DNA of 11,124 bases from Planctomycetaceae bacterium (GTDB lineage: Bacteria > Planctomycetota > Planctomycetia > Isosphaerales > Isosphaeraceae), in assembly GCA_019232645.1 (NCBI GenBank), contig JAFANO010000507.1, forward strand, positions 1 through 11,124, written 5' to 3'. The notes under the pieces are model-generated. The model worked only from the letters and a program-made list of their open reading frames with translations, made no database searches and was not told the DNA's origin. Both the position numbers and the translations under genes were made by a program. Shown piece by piece: positions 1 through 6,252 of this stretch. The first letter of the stretch is position 1. Each line of letters begins with the position of its first letter.

Positions 1-918
1 CGGGCGGCTCATGGGCGGAGCGGCGATCGGGGCGCCGATATTGTTCGTCATGAACGCACCGGATTCCGCGTTACCCTCATCATCCTGCTCTTGGATCGCG
101 CCGTCGCAATCACCCGGGTCATACCCGACCCCTTCGTAGGCGCTGAAATAGGCAAAAAATCCATCCAGTGAGCCGCGGGTGTGGCTGGTCAGGCTGTCGT
201 AATACTCGGGGATCCCGTTCGGCGTAAGACCTCCAGTCCCCTCCGAACTCAATGGCAGATTGTCATCGAGCCGGCCGTTGTTGAACTCGAATAGCAGCGG
301 CGTTCGGTTCTGGCTGTAAGGCCAGGCCCCGGGCGTCGGCGGTGGGATCGAGCTGGCCATCGGGTTGAAGGGGTTGGTCCCAAACCCGGTCACGGCCCAA
401 CCGGTGGGGGTACCCGTGCCAGTACCCGTTTGCTGCGGGATGCCACCGAGGAAGAAGACGAGGCAGTCGGGGCCCTCCATCAGGTACGCGCCGTCGTTGG
501 TCGTGTTGCCGTTGAAGTCATAGAAGCCGCCCGGAATACCCGCAACCGGCCCCGTCGTGCTGATCTGCATCCTCGGAAAGATCCGCCTCAGCGCCGAAAT
601 CGATCGGGATACAAGGAGTGGGCAGCCCGCCCAGTTGCTGAGATTCCCTAGCCCGGAGGTGGAAGAGGTCGAAAAGTTACCCGTCTCGCTCACGAGGATC
701 CGGCTTGGTGGGTACGTGCCGTAGCGGTTCTTGAAGTCGGCCAACGCCTGCGCCATCTGGTTGATCTCGGCGGCGACGGACGCGTCCTTCGCCGTGCTCA
801 CGGCCCGCATCACGGCTGGCATCAGCAGGCCCAGCAGGATGACCAGCACCAGGATGACGACCAGCAGTTCGACCATCGTAAAGCCAAACCGGCGCGGGGG
901 AGTTGTCGGGCGTCTCAT
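1..918 (-). CDS. Prepilin-type N-terminal cleavage/methylation protein (pseudopilin-like), partial at the window edge
   Basis: Type IV pilin/pseudopilin-class protein, expected to be cleaved by prepilin peptidase and assembled by the ATPases and platform protein encoded just upstream. There are 306 codons with no stop before the left edge, so the C-terminus is missing. The start is ATG at 918, with GGAG at 928-931 (9-nt spacing). A short basic leader (RRPTTPPRR) ends in the class III signal GFTMVELLVV. Predicted cleavage is between Gly12 and Phe13, with Glu17 at +5, and the hydrophobic helix runs to about residue 38. The heterogeneous globular part is much longer than a typical 140-170 aa major pilin. 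It has an Asp/Asn/Gly loop at about 134-143 (DFNGNTTNDG), a GPDCLVFFLGG segment at 149-159, a TGTGTGT stretch at 164-170, and a second acidic stretch at about 267-282. The loops could bind Ca2+, as in GspG-type pseudopilins, but this is inference. Codon use is slightly less GC3-biased than in the neighbours. Whether it is a major pilin, minor pilin or pseudopilin cannot be decided here. Confidence 0.88.
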   Translation of the reverse strand, partial: MRRPTTPPRRFGFTMVELLVVILVLVILLGLLMPAVMRAVSTAKDASVAAEINQMAQALADFKNRYGTYPPSRILVSETGNFSTSSTSGLGNLSNWAGCPLLVSRSISALRRIFPRMQISTTGPVAGIPGGFYDFNGNTTNDGAYLMEGPDCLVFFLGGIPQQTGTGTGTPTGWAVTGFGTNPFNPMASSIPPPTPGAWPYSQNRTPLLFEFNNGRLDDNLPLSSEGTGGLTPNGIPEYYDSLTSHTRGSLDGFFAYFSAYEGVGYDPGDCDGAIQEQDDEGNAESGAFMTNNIGAPIAAPPMSRP

Positions 919-943
919 CGGTTCCGTCTCCGGGAGAGTGGTC

Positions 944-1135
944 GCGGGTTGGCCAGGTACGGGGAATTTGAGATTTCGGATTCGAGATTTCGGATTTCGC
1001 GGGTTGGCCAGGTATGGGGAATTTGAGATTTCGGATTTCGTTGGCTGGCCAGGTACGGGGAATTTGAGATTTCGGATTCGAGATTTCGGATTTGAAATTC
1101 GGAATCTCGAATCAGGAATTTCGAATTTGGAATAA
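944..1135. repeat. AT-rich tandem/periodic repeat array with a 14-bp core unit
   Basis: On the plus strand three larger modules share GGCCAGGTA(C/T)GGGGAATTT followed by copies of GAGATTTCGGATTY. Their GGCCAGG cores start at 951, 1006 and 1047. The spacings are 55 and 41 bp and differ by exactly one 14-bp unit: the first module has two 14-mers (970-983, 984-997) and the second has one (1025-1038). The third module has two exact 14-mers (1066-1079, 1080-1093), which run on in the same 14-bp register as decayed copies (1094-1107, 1108-1121, 1122-1135). The array ends 26 bases before the prepilin start codon. It has clearly lower GC than the flanking genes. Reading frames through it look like repeat translation, not protein. 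Confidence 0.85.
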
Positions 1136-1150
1136 TCCCTTTTTTAAACA

Positions 1151-1165
1151 AAAGAATAGTTCTTT
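1151..1165. repeat. Short A/T inverted repeat
   Basis: AAAGAA (1151-1156) and TTCTTT (1160-1165) form a perfect 6-bp inverted repeat around TAG. It lies at the boundary between the GC-rich post-pilC sequence and the AT-rich array. On the minus strand it is followed by TGTTTAAAAAAG. It could be a weak terminator stem or a protein-binding dyad; the stem is short and all but one pair is A-T, so function is uncertain. Confidence 0.35.
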
Positions 1166-1245
1166 GCTTTGGATCGTAGGGTTCCGAACAGGGTCGCCGG
1201 CCACGGTGGCGATGGACGGAGAACGTGACAGGGGCGGATGACGCT

Positions 1246-1264
1246 CCCCACCGTCGCAGTGGGG
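1246..1264 (-). terminator. Weak hairpin downstream of pilC
   Basis: CCCCAC (1246-1251) pairs with GTGGGG (1259-1264) across a 7-nt loop, about 120-140 bases after the pilC stop. No U-tract follows on the minus strand. It may attenuate read-through from pilC into the prepilin gene, but it could equally be chance in GC-rich DNA. Confidence 0.25.
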
Positions 1265-1386
1265 ATTGCTGGAGACCATTCGATACAGTCCGGATCGGGT
1301 CGGTTCGGGGAGGACCGGCCGTCGGCCGTTCCCTCGGGGCGAGGAGGTCGCTCGCCGCGGGGGCCGGCGATCCGGTGTGAAAGCCG

Positions 1387-2634
1387 TCAGCCCGACAGCT
1401 TGGTGATCAGGGAGATCAGCGGCAGGAACAACGCGATCACGATGAAGCCGATGATCCCGCCCAGCACGACGATCATGACCGGCTCGAGCAGGCTCACGAG
1501 GCCCTCGACCAGCGCCTCGACCTCTTCGTCGTAGTTGTCGGCGATCTTGTTGAGCATCGTGTCGAGCTCGCCCGTCTCCTCGCCGACGTCGATCATGTTG
1601 ACCACGATGTCGTCGACGATCCGCGACTCGCGCAGCGGCTGCGAGATCGTCTCGCCCTCGCGGATGCTGTCGTAGATCCGCGTGAACGCCCGCTCGAAGA
1701 CCGCGTTGGCCGCCGTCTCCTTGACGATGTTCAGGGACTCCAGGATCGGCACGCCCGATTGCACCAGCGTCCCCAGGGTCCGCGTCGTCCGCGCCACGGT
1801 CGACTTCTCGACGATCTGGCCCATCACCGGGAACATCAGCAGGATCCGGTCGCAGACGTACGCCCCCGTCCTGTTGCGGTAGAGCAGCTTGATGAGGATC
1901 CAGAAGACGATCGGGATCATGAACACGATATAGAAGTAATTGATCACGAAGTGGCTGGCCTCGATCAGGAAGACGGTCATCGCCGGCAGGGGGACGCCGA
2001 AGTCCTTGAAGATCGACTCGAACTTGGGGATGATGAAGTAGAGGATGAAGCCGACGATCACGCAGGCGACGAAGATGACCACCACGGGGTAGATCATCGC
2101 CGCCTTGATCCGCCGCTTCAGCGACTGCGCCTTCTCCTTGAAGTCGGCCAGGCGCTGGAGGATCGCCTCGAGCGCACCGCCGGCCTCGCCCGCCCTGATC
2201 ATGTTGCAGTAGAGCCGGTCGAACGTCTTCGGGTGCTTGGCGAACGCCTCGGAGAGGGTCGAGCCGCTCTCGATGTCCTCGACGACGTCCCCCAGCGCGT
2301 TCTTGAGCACGCCCGGCTTGGACTGGCCCTCGAGGATCTTCAGACTCCGCAGCACCGGCAGGCCGGCGTCCTGGAGCGTCGAGAGCTGGCGGGTGAATGT
2401 GCAGAGTTGCTTGGTCGAGATCCTGCCGATCGTGAACGTCTTCTTCCGCTTGCCCTTCTTCCTCGGCGCCGCCCACTTGCTCCCCCTCTGCCGAGAGGAC
2501 CGTTCGGAGATCTTTGTGACGAAGAACCCCTTCTGGCGGATTAATTGCTGCGCCTCCTCCTGAGTCGTGGCGTCGATCGTTTCCTTGAACTCCCGCCCGG
2601 TACGATCCATCGCTTCATATTGATACGTCGGCAT
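1387..2634 (-). CDS. pilC: Type IV pilus / type II secretion inner-membrane platform protein (PilC/GspF family)
   Basis: This is the polytopic platform protein against which the PilB and PilT ATPases work when (pseudo)pilins are inserted into or removed from the fibre. The product is 415 aa, normal for the family. The N-terminal motif MPTYQYEAMDRTGREFKETIDA and the QLIRQKGFFV helix are typical. A basic linker follows at about 47-66, then two T2SSF domains: roughly 73-203 (FTRQLSTLQDAGLPVLRSL, MIRAGEAGGALEAIL) and 280-408 (RTLGTLVQSGVPILESL, MIDVGEETGELDTML). Membrane segments are expected at about 181-203, 228-251 and 384-411. I chose ATG at 2634 because it gives the family N-terminus and has GGGAG 7 nt upstream. 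An in-frame start 42 bases earlier (2676) would add MLARAPRLPPGRET, which has no family match. It lies 137 bases after the divergent ATPase gene, with no terminator seen between them, so co-transcription with that gene is likely. Confidence 0.95.
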   Translation of the reverse strand: MPTYQYEAMDRTGREFKETIDATTQEEAQQLIRQKGFFVTKISERSSRQRGSKWAAPRKKGKRKKTFTIGRISTKQLCTFTRQLSTLQDAGLPVLRSLKILEGQSKPGVLKNALGDVVEDIESGSTLSEAFAKHPKTFDRLYCNMIRAGEAGGALEAILQRLADFKEKAQSLKRRIKAAMIYPVVVIFVACVIVGFILYFIIPKFESIFKDFGVPLPAMTVFLIEASHFVINYFYIVFMIPIVFWILIKLLYRNRTGAYVCDRILLMFPVMGQIVEKSTVARTTRTLGTLVQSGVPILESLNIVKETAANAVFERAFTRIYDSIREGETISQPLRESRIVDDIVVNMIDVGEETGELDTMLNKIADNYDEEVEALVEGLVSLLEPVMIVVLGGIIGFIVIALFLPLISLITKLSG

Positions 2635-2771
2635 CGTCTCTCTCCCAGGAGGAAGCCGGGGCGCTCGTGCAAGCAAGGTCGATGCTCATCCGTCCCTCCC
2701 CCCTCGAGGGCGAAGGTCGGGGCGGGGGATGGGGTGCACGGCTCGGGGTCCTGTGAATGGCGTTCTCGAGC

Positions 2772-4490
2772 TCAGGCCTCCTCGACGACCGTCTCGCGGA
2801 CGACGTCCTCGATCGTGGTCAGGCCGGCGTGGATCGCCCGCAGGCCCGACTCGCGGAGGGTCCGCATGCCGGACTTGCGGCAGGCGTCGCGGAACTCGTC
2901 GAGCGACGTCTCGGCGATGACCAGCTCGCGCAGCGCGTCGTTCATGATCAGCAGCTCGAAGATCCCCATCCGGCCCTTGTAGCCGGTGTAGTTGCACTTC
3001 TGGCAGCCCTTGCCGTGGAAGAACTTCCTTGTCGCCGCCTCGGCGGGGGTCATGCCCAGCTCCATGGCGACCTCCGGGGGCGGCTGGTACTCGGTCCGGC
3101 AGTGGGTGCAGATCTTGCGGACCAGCCGCTGCGCCAGCACGGCCTCGACCGTGGCGGTGATCAGGAAGGTGGCCACCCCCATGTCGCGGAGCCGGGTGAC
3201 CGCCGACGGGGCGTCGCTGGTGTGCAGGGTCGTGAAGACCAAGTGCCCGGTCAGCGACGCCTGGACGGCGATCTCGGCCGTCTCCAGGTCGCGGGTCTCG
3301 CCCACCAGGATCTTGTCCGGATCCTGCCGCAGGATCGTCCGCAGGCAAGCGGCGAAGGTCACGCCGATCTCGGGGTTGATCGGCACCTGGATCAGGCCGT
3401 CGATGTCGTATTCGACCGGCTCCTCGGTCGTGATGATCTTGTCGGTGATCTCGTTCAGCTCGTTGAGCGTGGCGTACAGCGTGGTCGTCTTGCCCGAGGA
3501 GGTCGGCCCGGTCACCAGCACGATCCCGTTGGGCTTGCGGATCACCTCGCGCCAGGTCTTGAGCGTGTCCTCGGGCATGCCGATCTGGTTCAGGTCGAGC
3601 TGGACGACCGTGCGGTCGAGGATCCGGAGCACGACACTCTCGCCGAAGAGGGTCGGCAGGGTCGAGACGCGGATGTCGACCTGGTTGCCGCCGATGGCCA
3701 GCTCGATCCGGCCGTCCTGCGGCAGCCGCCGCTCGGCGATGTCGAGGTTGGCCATCACCTTGATCCGGCTGGCGATCGCCGGCGCCAGGTGCCGGGGCGG
3801 CGGGACCAGCTCGTAGAGCACCCCGTCGACCCGGTACCGCATCTTGTACTCGTCCTCGAACGGCTCGAAGTGGATGTCGGAGGCCTTGTCCTTGATCGAC
3901 AGCAGCAACACCATATTCAGGAGCTTGCGCACCGGCGCCGCCTCGGCCATCTCCTCGATCGACTCGAGGTCGATCGCGCTCTCGCTCCGGCCCGAGAATC
4001 GCGCGAGGCCCTTGTCCGCCTCGATCTGCTTGACGACGTCCTCGATCGACTCCTGGTGGCCGGCGAAGAGTCGCTCGATCGCCGCCATGACCTCGGCCTC
4101 GGGCGCGATGACCCCCTTGACGTCGACACCCAGGAACGAGCGGAGGCTGTCGAGCGTCGCCGGGTTCTGCGGCTCGGCCATGGCCACCGTGAGGCTCTTC
4201 TCCCGCTTGTTCTGCGAGACGGGGACCACCTTGAAGGCCGTCGCCATCGTCTCATTGACCAGCTCGGCCAGCTCGGCCGGGATGGTCACGTCGGCCAGAT
4301 TCATGACCTTCATGCCGAGCTGCTCGCCGAGGGCCTTCAGCACCTGGTCCTCGGTGACCAGGCCGAGCCGGATGGCCACCTTGCCCAGGAGCTCGCCCTC
4401 CGAGCGCTTCTGCTCCGCGAGCACCTTCCAGAGCGAGTCCTCGTCGAGGTAGCCCATGTCCATCAGGATCGTGCCGAGCCGTTTCGCCAT
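2772..4490 (-). CDS. pilB: GspE/PilB-type assembly ATPase, divergent copy with MshEN-like N-terminus
   Basis: Hexameric cytoplasmic AAA+-like secretion ATPase that powers pilus or pseudopilus extension; 572 aa, normal for PilB/GspE. Residues 4-27 (RLG...Q) and 34-57 (LLG...Q) form two tandem 24-residue motifs of the MshEN type, a family known to bind cyclic di-GMP. The first keeps its Arg; the second has Leu34 in that position, and the spacer is six residues rather than five. The catalytic domain follows: SDIHFEP at 204-210, Walker A at 328-336, Asp box near 354-361, Walker B ILVGETRD at 394-401 with Glu398, and His box with His416 and LHT 422-424. A four-Cys zinc site is present (C461, C464, C496, C499). 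Two substitutions stand out: Walker A reads GPTSSGKTT rather than GPTGSGKTT, and the Asp box reads TEEPVEY rather than the usual VEDPVEY. The start at 4490 matches the family N-terminus; the frame stays open upstream into the end of pilT, but without family-like sequence. Extension rather than retraction is inferred from the subfamily; T2SS versus T4P is not resolved. Confidence 0.93.
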   Translation of the reverse strand: MAKRLGTILMDMGYLDEDSLWKVLAEQKRSEGELLGKVAIRLGLVTEDQVLKALGEQLGMKVMNLADVTIPAELAELVNETMATAFKVVPVSQNKREKSLTVAMAEPQNPATLDSLRSFLGVDVKGVIAPEAEVMAAIERLFAGHQESIEDVVKQIEADKGLARFSGRSESAIDLESIEEMAEAAPVRKLLNMVLLLSIKDKASDIHFEPFEDEYKMRYRVDGVLYELVPPPRHLAPAIASRIKVMANLDIAERRLPQDGRIELAIGGNQVDIRVSTLPTLFGESVVLRILDRTVVQLDLNQIGMPEDTLKTWREVIRKPNGIVLVTGPTSSGKTTTLYATLNELNEITDKIITTEEPVEYDIDGLIQVPINPEIGVTFAACLRTILRQDPDKILVGETRDLETAEIAVQASLTGHLVFTTLHTSDAPSAVTRLRDMGVATFLITATVEAVLAQRLVRKICTHCRTEYQPPPEVAMELGMTPAEAATRKFFHGKGCQKCNYTGYKGRMGIFELLIMNDALRELVIAETSLDEFRDACRKSGMRTLRESGLRAIHAGLTTIEDVVRETVVEEA

Positions 4491-4743
4491 GACGATGCTA
4501 CCCTCTCCGGGGTGTAGGCCCCCGGGCTCCCCGAGAACCGACCGGAACCGACATGATCCGATCTCCAAAACGATAGAATGCAGCCCCGATCGGGACGAGC
4601 TCGACCGCGCGAGGAACCTGTCTGTGACTGTGATTGAGCCAGGGGGGAGGCCGGCCTCCCCTCGGGGACCGGCCCGGCTCTTGGATGTCGACGGACGGCC
4701 CAGGAGATTTCGGACGAGGCGGCGTCGCGGGACGCGGCTCGGA
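4491..4743. other. 253-base gap between pilT and the divergent pilB
   Basis: Holds no gene I can support. It contains an 18-bp perfect palindrome (4644-4661). Nearer the start codon is a pair of direct GTCGGTTC copies on the minus strand (complement at 4535-4542 and 4545-4552), one helical turn apart. A GGAGAGGG stretch about 10 nt before the ATG serves as ribosome binding site. No sigma-70 promoter stood out. Confidence 0.6.
4644..4661. repeat. 18-bp perfect palindrome
   Basis: GGGGAGGCC is followed directly by its reverse complement GGCCTCCCC. It lies about 83 bases downstream of the pilT stop and about 155 bases upstream of the next start codon. As RNA it could fold as a GC-rich stem only by opening the central pairs; no U-run follows on the minus strand. 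It could be a protein-binding dyad or a transcript-end structure for pilT. Confidence 0.5.
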
Positions 4744-5877
4744 TCATCGTTTCTTGGGGTCCTTCGGCTCGTCCTCCGCGTCGACGTCCTGCTCGTCCTC
4801 GAAGATCCCCATCTTGGCCTTCTCAATCCGCTCGCGGAGGTCGTTGACCTTGCGCGACTTCTTCAGGACCTCTTCCTCGTCGCAGATCCCCTCGCGCCAG
4901 AGGTTGAAGAGGAAATCGTCGAGCAGGACCATGCCGTGCTTGCGGCCGGTCTGGATCGACGAGTCGATGCGGTAGGTCTTGTTCTCGCGGATCAGGTTCG
5001 AGATGGCGGGGGTGACGACGAGCATCTCGAAGGCGGCCACGACCCCCTTCGGCTTGCGGGGCAGCAGCGTTTGCGCCAGGATGCCGATGATGGCGACCGA
5101 GAGCTGGGTCCGGATCTGGTCCTGCTGCTCCTGGGGGAAGACGTCGATGATCCGGTTGACGGTGCCCTCGGCCGAGCTGGTGTGGAGCGTGCCGAAGACG
5201 ACGTGCCCGGTCTCGGCGGCGGTGATCGCGGCCTGGATGGTGGCCAGGTCGCGCATCTCGCCGACGAGGATGATGTCGGGGTCCATCCGGAGGCCGCGCC
5301 GGATCGCCTCGGGGAAGTCGGGGACGTCGATGCCGATCTCGCGCTGAGTGATCAGCGACTTCTTGTGCTTGTGCTGGTACTCGATCGGGTCCTCGATCGT
5401 GATGATGTGGCGGTCCAGGTTGTCGTTGATCCAGTTGATCATGCTGGCCAGGCTGGTCGTCTTGCCCGAGCCGGTCGGCCCGGTCACGAGGATCAGGCCG
5501 CGGGGCCGCTGGATCAACTGTTCGATCACGGGGGGCAGGCCGAGCTGCTGGAACGAGAGGAACTCGTTCGGGATGCGCCGGAGGACCAGGCCGATGTTGC
5601 CGCGCTGCTTGAAGACGGCCACCCGGAACCGCGCCAACTCGCCGAAGGAGAAGCCGAAGTCGGTCCCCCCCATCTCCTGGAGCTCTTGCTGGCACCGCTC
5701 GGGCGTGATGCTCTTCATCAGCGCGGTGGTGTCGGACGGCTCGAGCACCTTGGTCTGGAGCGGTCGCATGTGCCCGTGGAGCCGGAGCACCGGCGGGCTC
5801 CCGACGGTCAGGTGCAGGTCGCTCGCCTTCTGGGCGACGACCGTTTGAAGAAGCTTCTCGATGAGCAGCGTACCCAT
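4744..5877 (-). CDS. pilT: Type IV pilus twitching motility (retraction) ATPase PilT
   Basis: Hexameric ATPase that drives pilus disassembly and retraction at the cytoplasmic face of the inner membrane; 377 aa, slightly longer than typical PilT (about 345-370). The N-terminus MGTLLIEKLLQ and the ASDLHLTVGSPPVLRLHG segment (18-35) are characteristic. Walker A GPTGSGKTT is at 133-141, Asp box IEDPIEY at 161-167, Walker B IILVGEMRD at 202-210, and the His box has TGHVVFGTLHT at 223-233. The PilT-specific element AISNLIRENK at 291-300 corresponds to the AIRNLIRE motif that separates retraction ATPases from PilB. It has no Cys4 zinc site, as expected. The last ~20 residues (DEQDVDAEDEPKDPKKR) are a strongly charged tail beyond the usual fold. 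The best Shine-Dalgarno (AGGAG) is 14 nt from the ATG, rather far. A promoter candidate lies about 180 bases upstream, so it may be transcribed separately from the preceding pilB. Confidence 0.96.
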   Translation of the reverse strand: MGTLLIEKLLQTVVAQKASDLHLTVGSPPVLRLHGHMRPLQTKVLEPSDTTALMKSITPERCQQELQEMGGTDFGFSFGELARFRVAVFKQRGNIGLVLRRIPNEFLSFQQLGLPPVIEQLIQRPRGLILVTGPTGSGKTTSLASMINWINDNLDRHIITIEDPIEYQHKHKKSLITQREIGIDVPDFPEAIRRGLRMDPDIILVGEMRDLATIQAAITAAETGHVVFGTLHTSSAEGTVNRIIDVFPQEQQDQIRTQLSVAIIGILAQTLLPRKPKGVVAAFEMLVVTPAISNLIRENKTYRIDSSIQTGRKHGMVLLDDFLFNLWREGICDEEEVLKKSRKVNDLRERIEKAKMGIFEDEQDVDAEDEPKDPKKR

Positions 5878-6056
5878 TGCCGGAACGTTATCTCCTGCGA
5901 GGACTCCCTCGTCAGGGCCTCGGATCCCCGCGCGCCGGTCGTCGCCTCATCGCGCAGGGGGAGACTTGACGATGTCGCGTCCACCAGGTGTCTTAGAGTA
6001 AGGATCGGCGGGTTGTTGGATTTGCGGCAACGGGACCGATTGCGTCCGACACCCTT

Positions 6057-6085
6057 ATTATGATGTACATGTTGCGCCGAATCAA
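6057..6085 (-). promoter_or_regulatory. Candidate sigma-70-type promoter for pilT
   Basis: On the minus strand TTGATT (6080-6085) is separated by exactly 17 bases from CATAAT (6057-6062). That is four of six matches to TTGACA and five of six to TATAAT, with optimal spacing, in DNA that is otherwise GC-rich. Transcription would begin near 6050 and give a leader of about 170 bases before pilT. It is the best promoter match I found in the window. Planctomycete promoter consensus is poorly known, so this is a prediction. Confidence 0.5.
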
Positions 6086-6086
6086 A

Positions 6087-6108
6087 CCTCAAGGCTCGAG
6101 AATTGAGG
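6087..6108. promoter_or_regulatory. Symmetric dyad adjoining the pilT promoter, operator candidate
   Basis: The plus strand reads CCTCAA-GG-CTCGAG-AA-TTGAGG. It is an interrupted palindrome with outer 6-bp arms, a central 6-bp palindrome and symmetric 2-bp spacers; 18 of 22 positions obey the dyad. It begins one base upstream of the -35 element, a position suited to a regulator. As RNA on the minus strand it gives a 6-bp stem followed by TTTGATT, so a terminator for the preceding pilB is the alternative reading. Confidence 0.4.
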
Positions 6109-6252
6109 AAGCGAGCCCGAGAGGGGTATCCAGTCTCGGAGGGCGGACGGTCAGATTCGGGGATAAGGGTCCAGCGAAGTGCGGGCGTCGTCCTCGGGTC
6201 GGGGCGGGTCCGCCGCGGCGGTGGGCTGGAGCGGGCGTCGGCCGGGGCCCGG

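Larger units (their letters stand above)
919..1386. other. 468-base intergenic region between pilC and the prepilin gene
   Basis: No convincing gene lies here. Reading on the minus strand from pilC, it holds a GC-rich part (1386 to about 1180) with one small inverted repeat at 1246-1264. An abruptly AT-rich part follows (about 1170-944), made of a short A/T inverted repeat and a 14-bp-periodic repeat array. The Shine-Dalgarno of the prepilin gene sits at 928-931. I found no -35/-10 pair with acceptable spacing, although the A/T-rich stretch around 1130-1170 is the natural place to look for a prepilin promoter. Confidence 0.7.
5878..6252. other. 375-base gap between the first pilB and pilT
   Basis: No gene is supported. 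On the minus strand, from pilB to pilT, it holds a 6-bp inverted repeat with an 11-nt loop (6117-6139), then a symmetric 22-bp dyad (6087-6108). A promoter-like element (6057-6085) and a leader of about 170 bases before the pilT start follow. An open minus-strand frame (5808-6092) and plus-strand frames through here have Arg-rich composition without family character. Confidence 0.6.

Noticed and set aside
944..1135. Possible CRISPR array from the regularly spaced repeats
   Set aside because: Spacing between modules is itself repeat sequence, module lengths differ by a 14-bp unit, no unique spacers exist and no cas genes are present.
1130..1180. Promoter for the prepilin gene in the A/T-rich stretch
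   Set aside because: TTGTTT is followed 17 bases later by AAATTC, which matches the -10 consensus at only one position; other pairings had wrong spacing.
1112..2476. 454-codon minus-strand frame overlapping pilC
   Set aside because: Arg/Gly/Asp-rich out-of-frame reading of pilC that ends in the AT-rich repeat; no family character.
2757..4517. 586-codon plus-strand open frame antisense to the divergent pilB
   Set aside because: It is rich in Asp, Leu, Arg, Val and His, as expected of the complement of a GC-rich gene. It has no family features, and the opposite strand carries an unmistakable ATPase.
4535..4552. Direct repeat of GTCGGTTC (minus strand) 10 bp apart
   Set aside because: Only 8 bp long, in GC-rich sequence, and the same octamer also appears near 1300; chance is the simplest explanation.
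4491..4826. N-terminal extension of the divergent pilB into pilT
   Set aside because: The extra 112 residues are Arg/Ser/Gly-rich and out of frame with pilT; MAKRLGTIL at 4490 is the family start.
4456..6063. 535-codon plus-strand open frame antisense to pilT
   Set aside because: Same composition artefact of GC-rich coding DNA; it overlaps a fully conserved PilT on the other strand.
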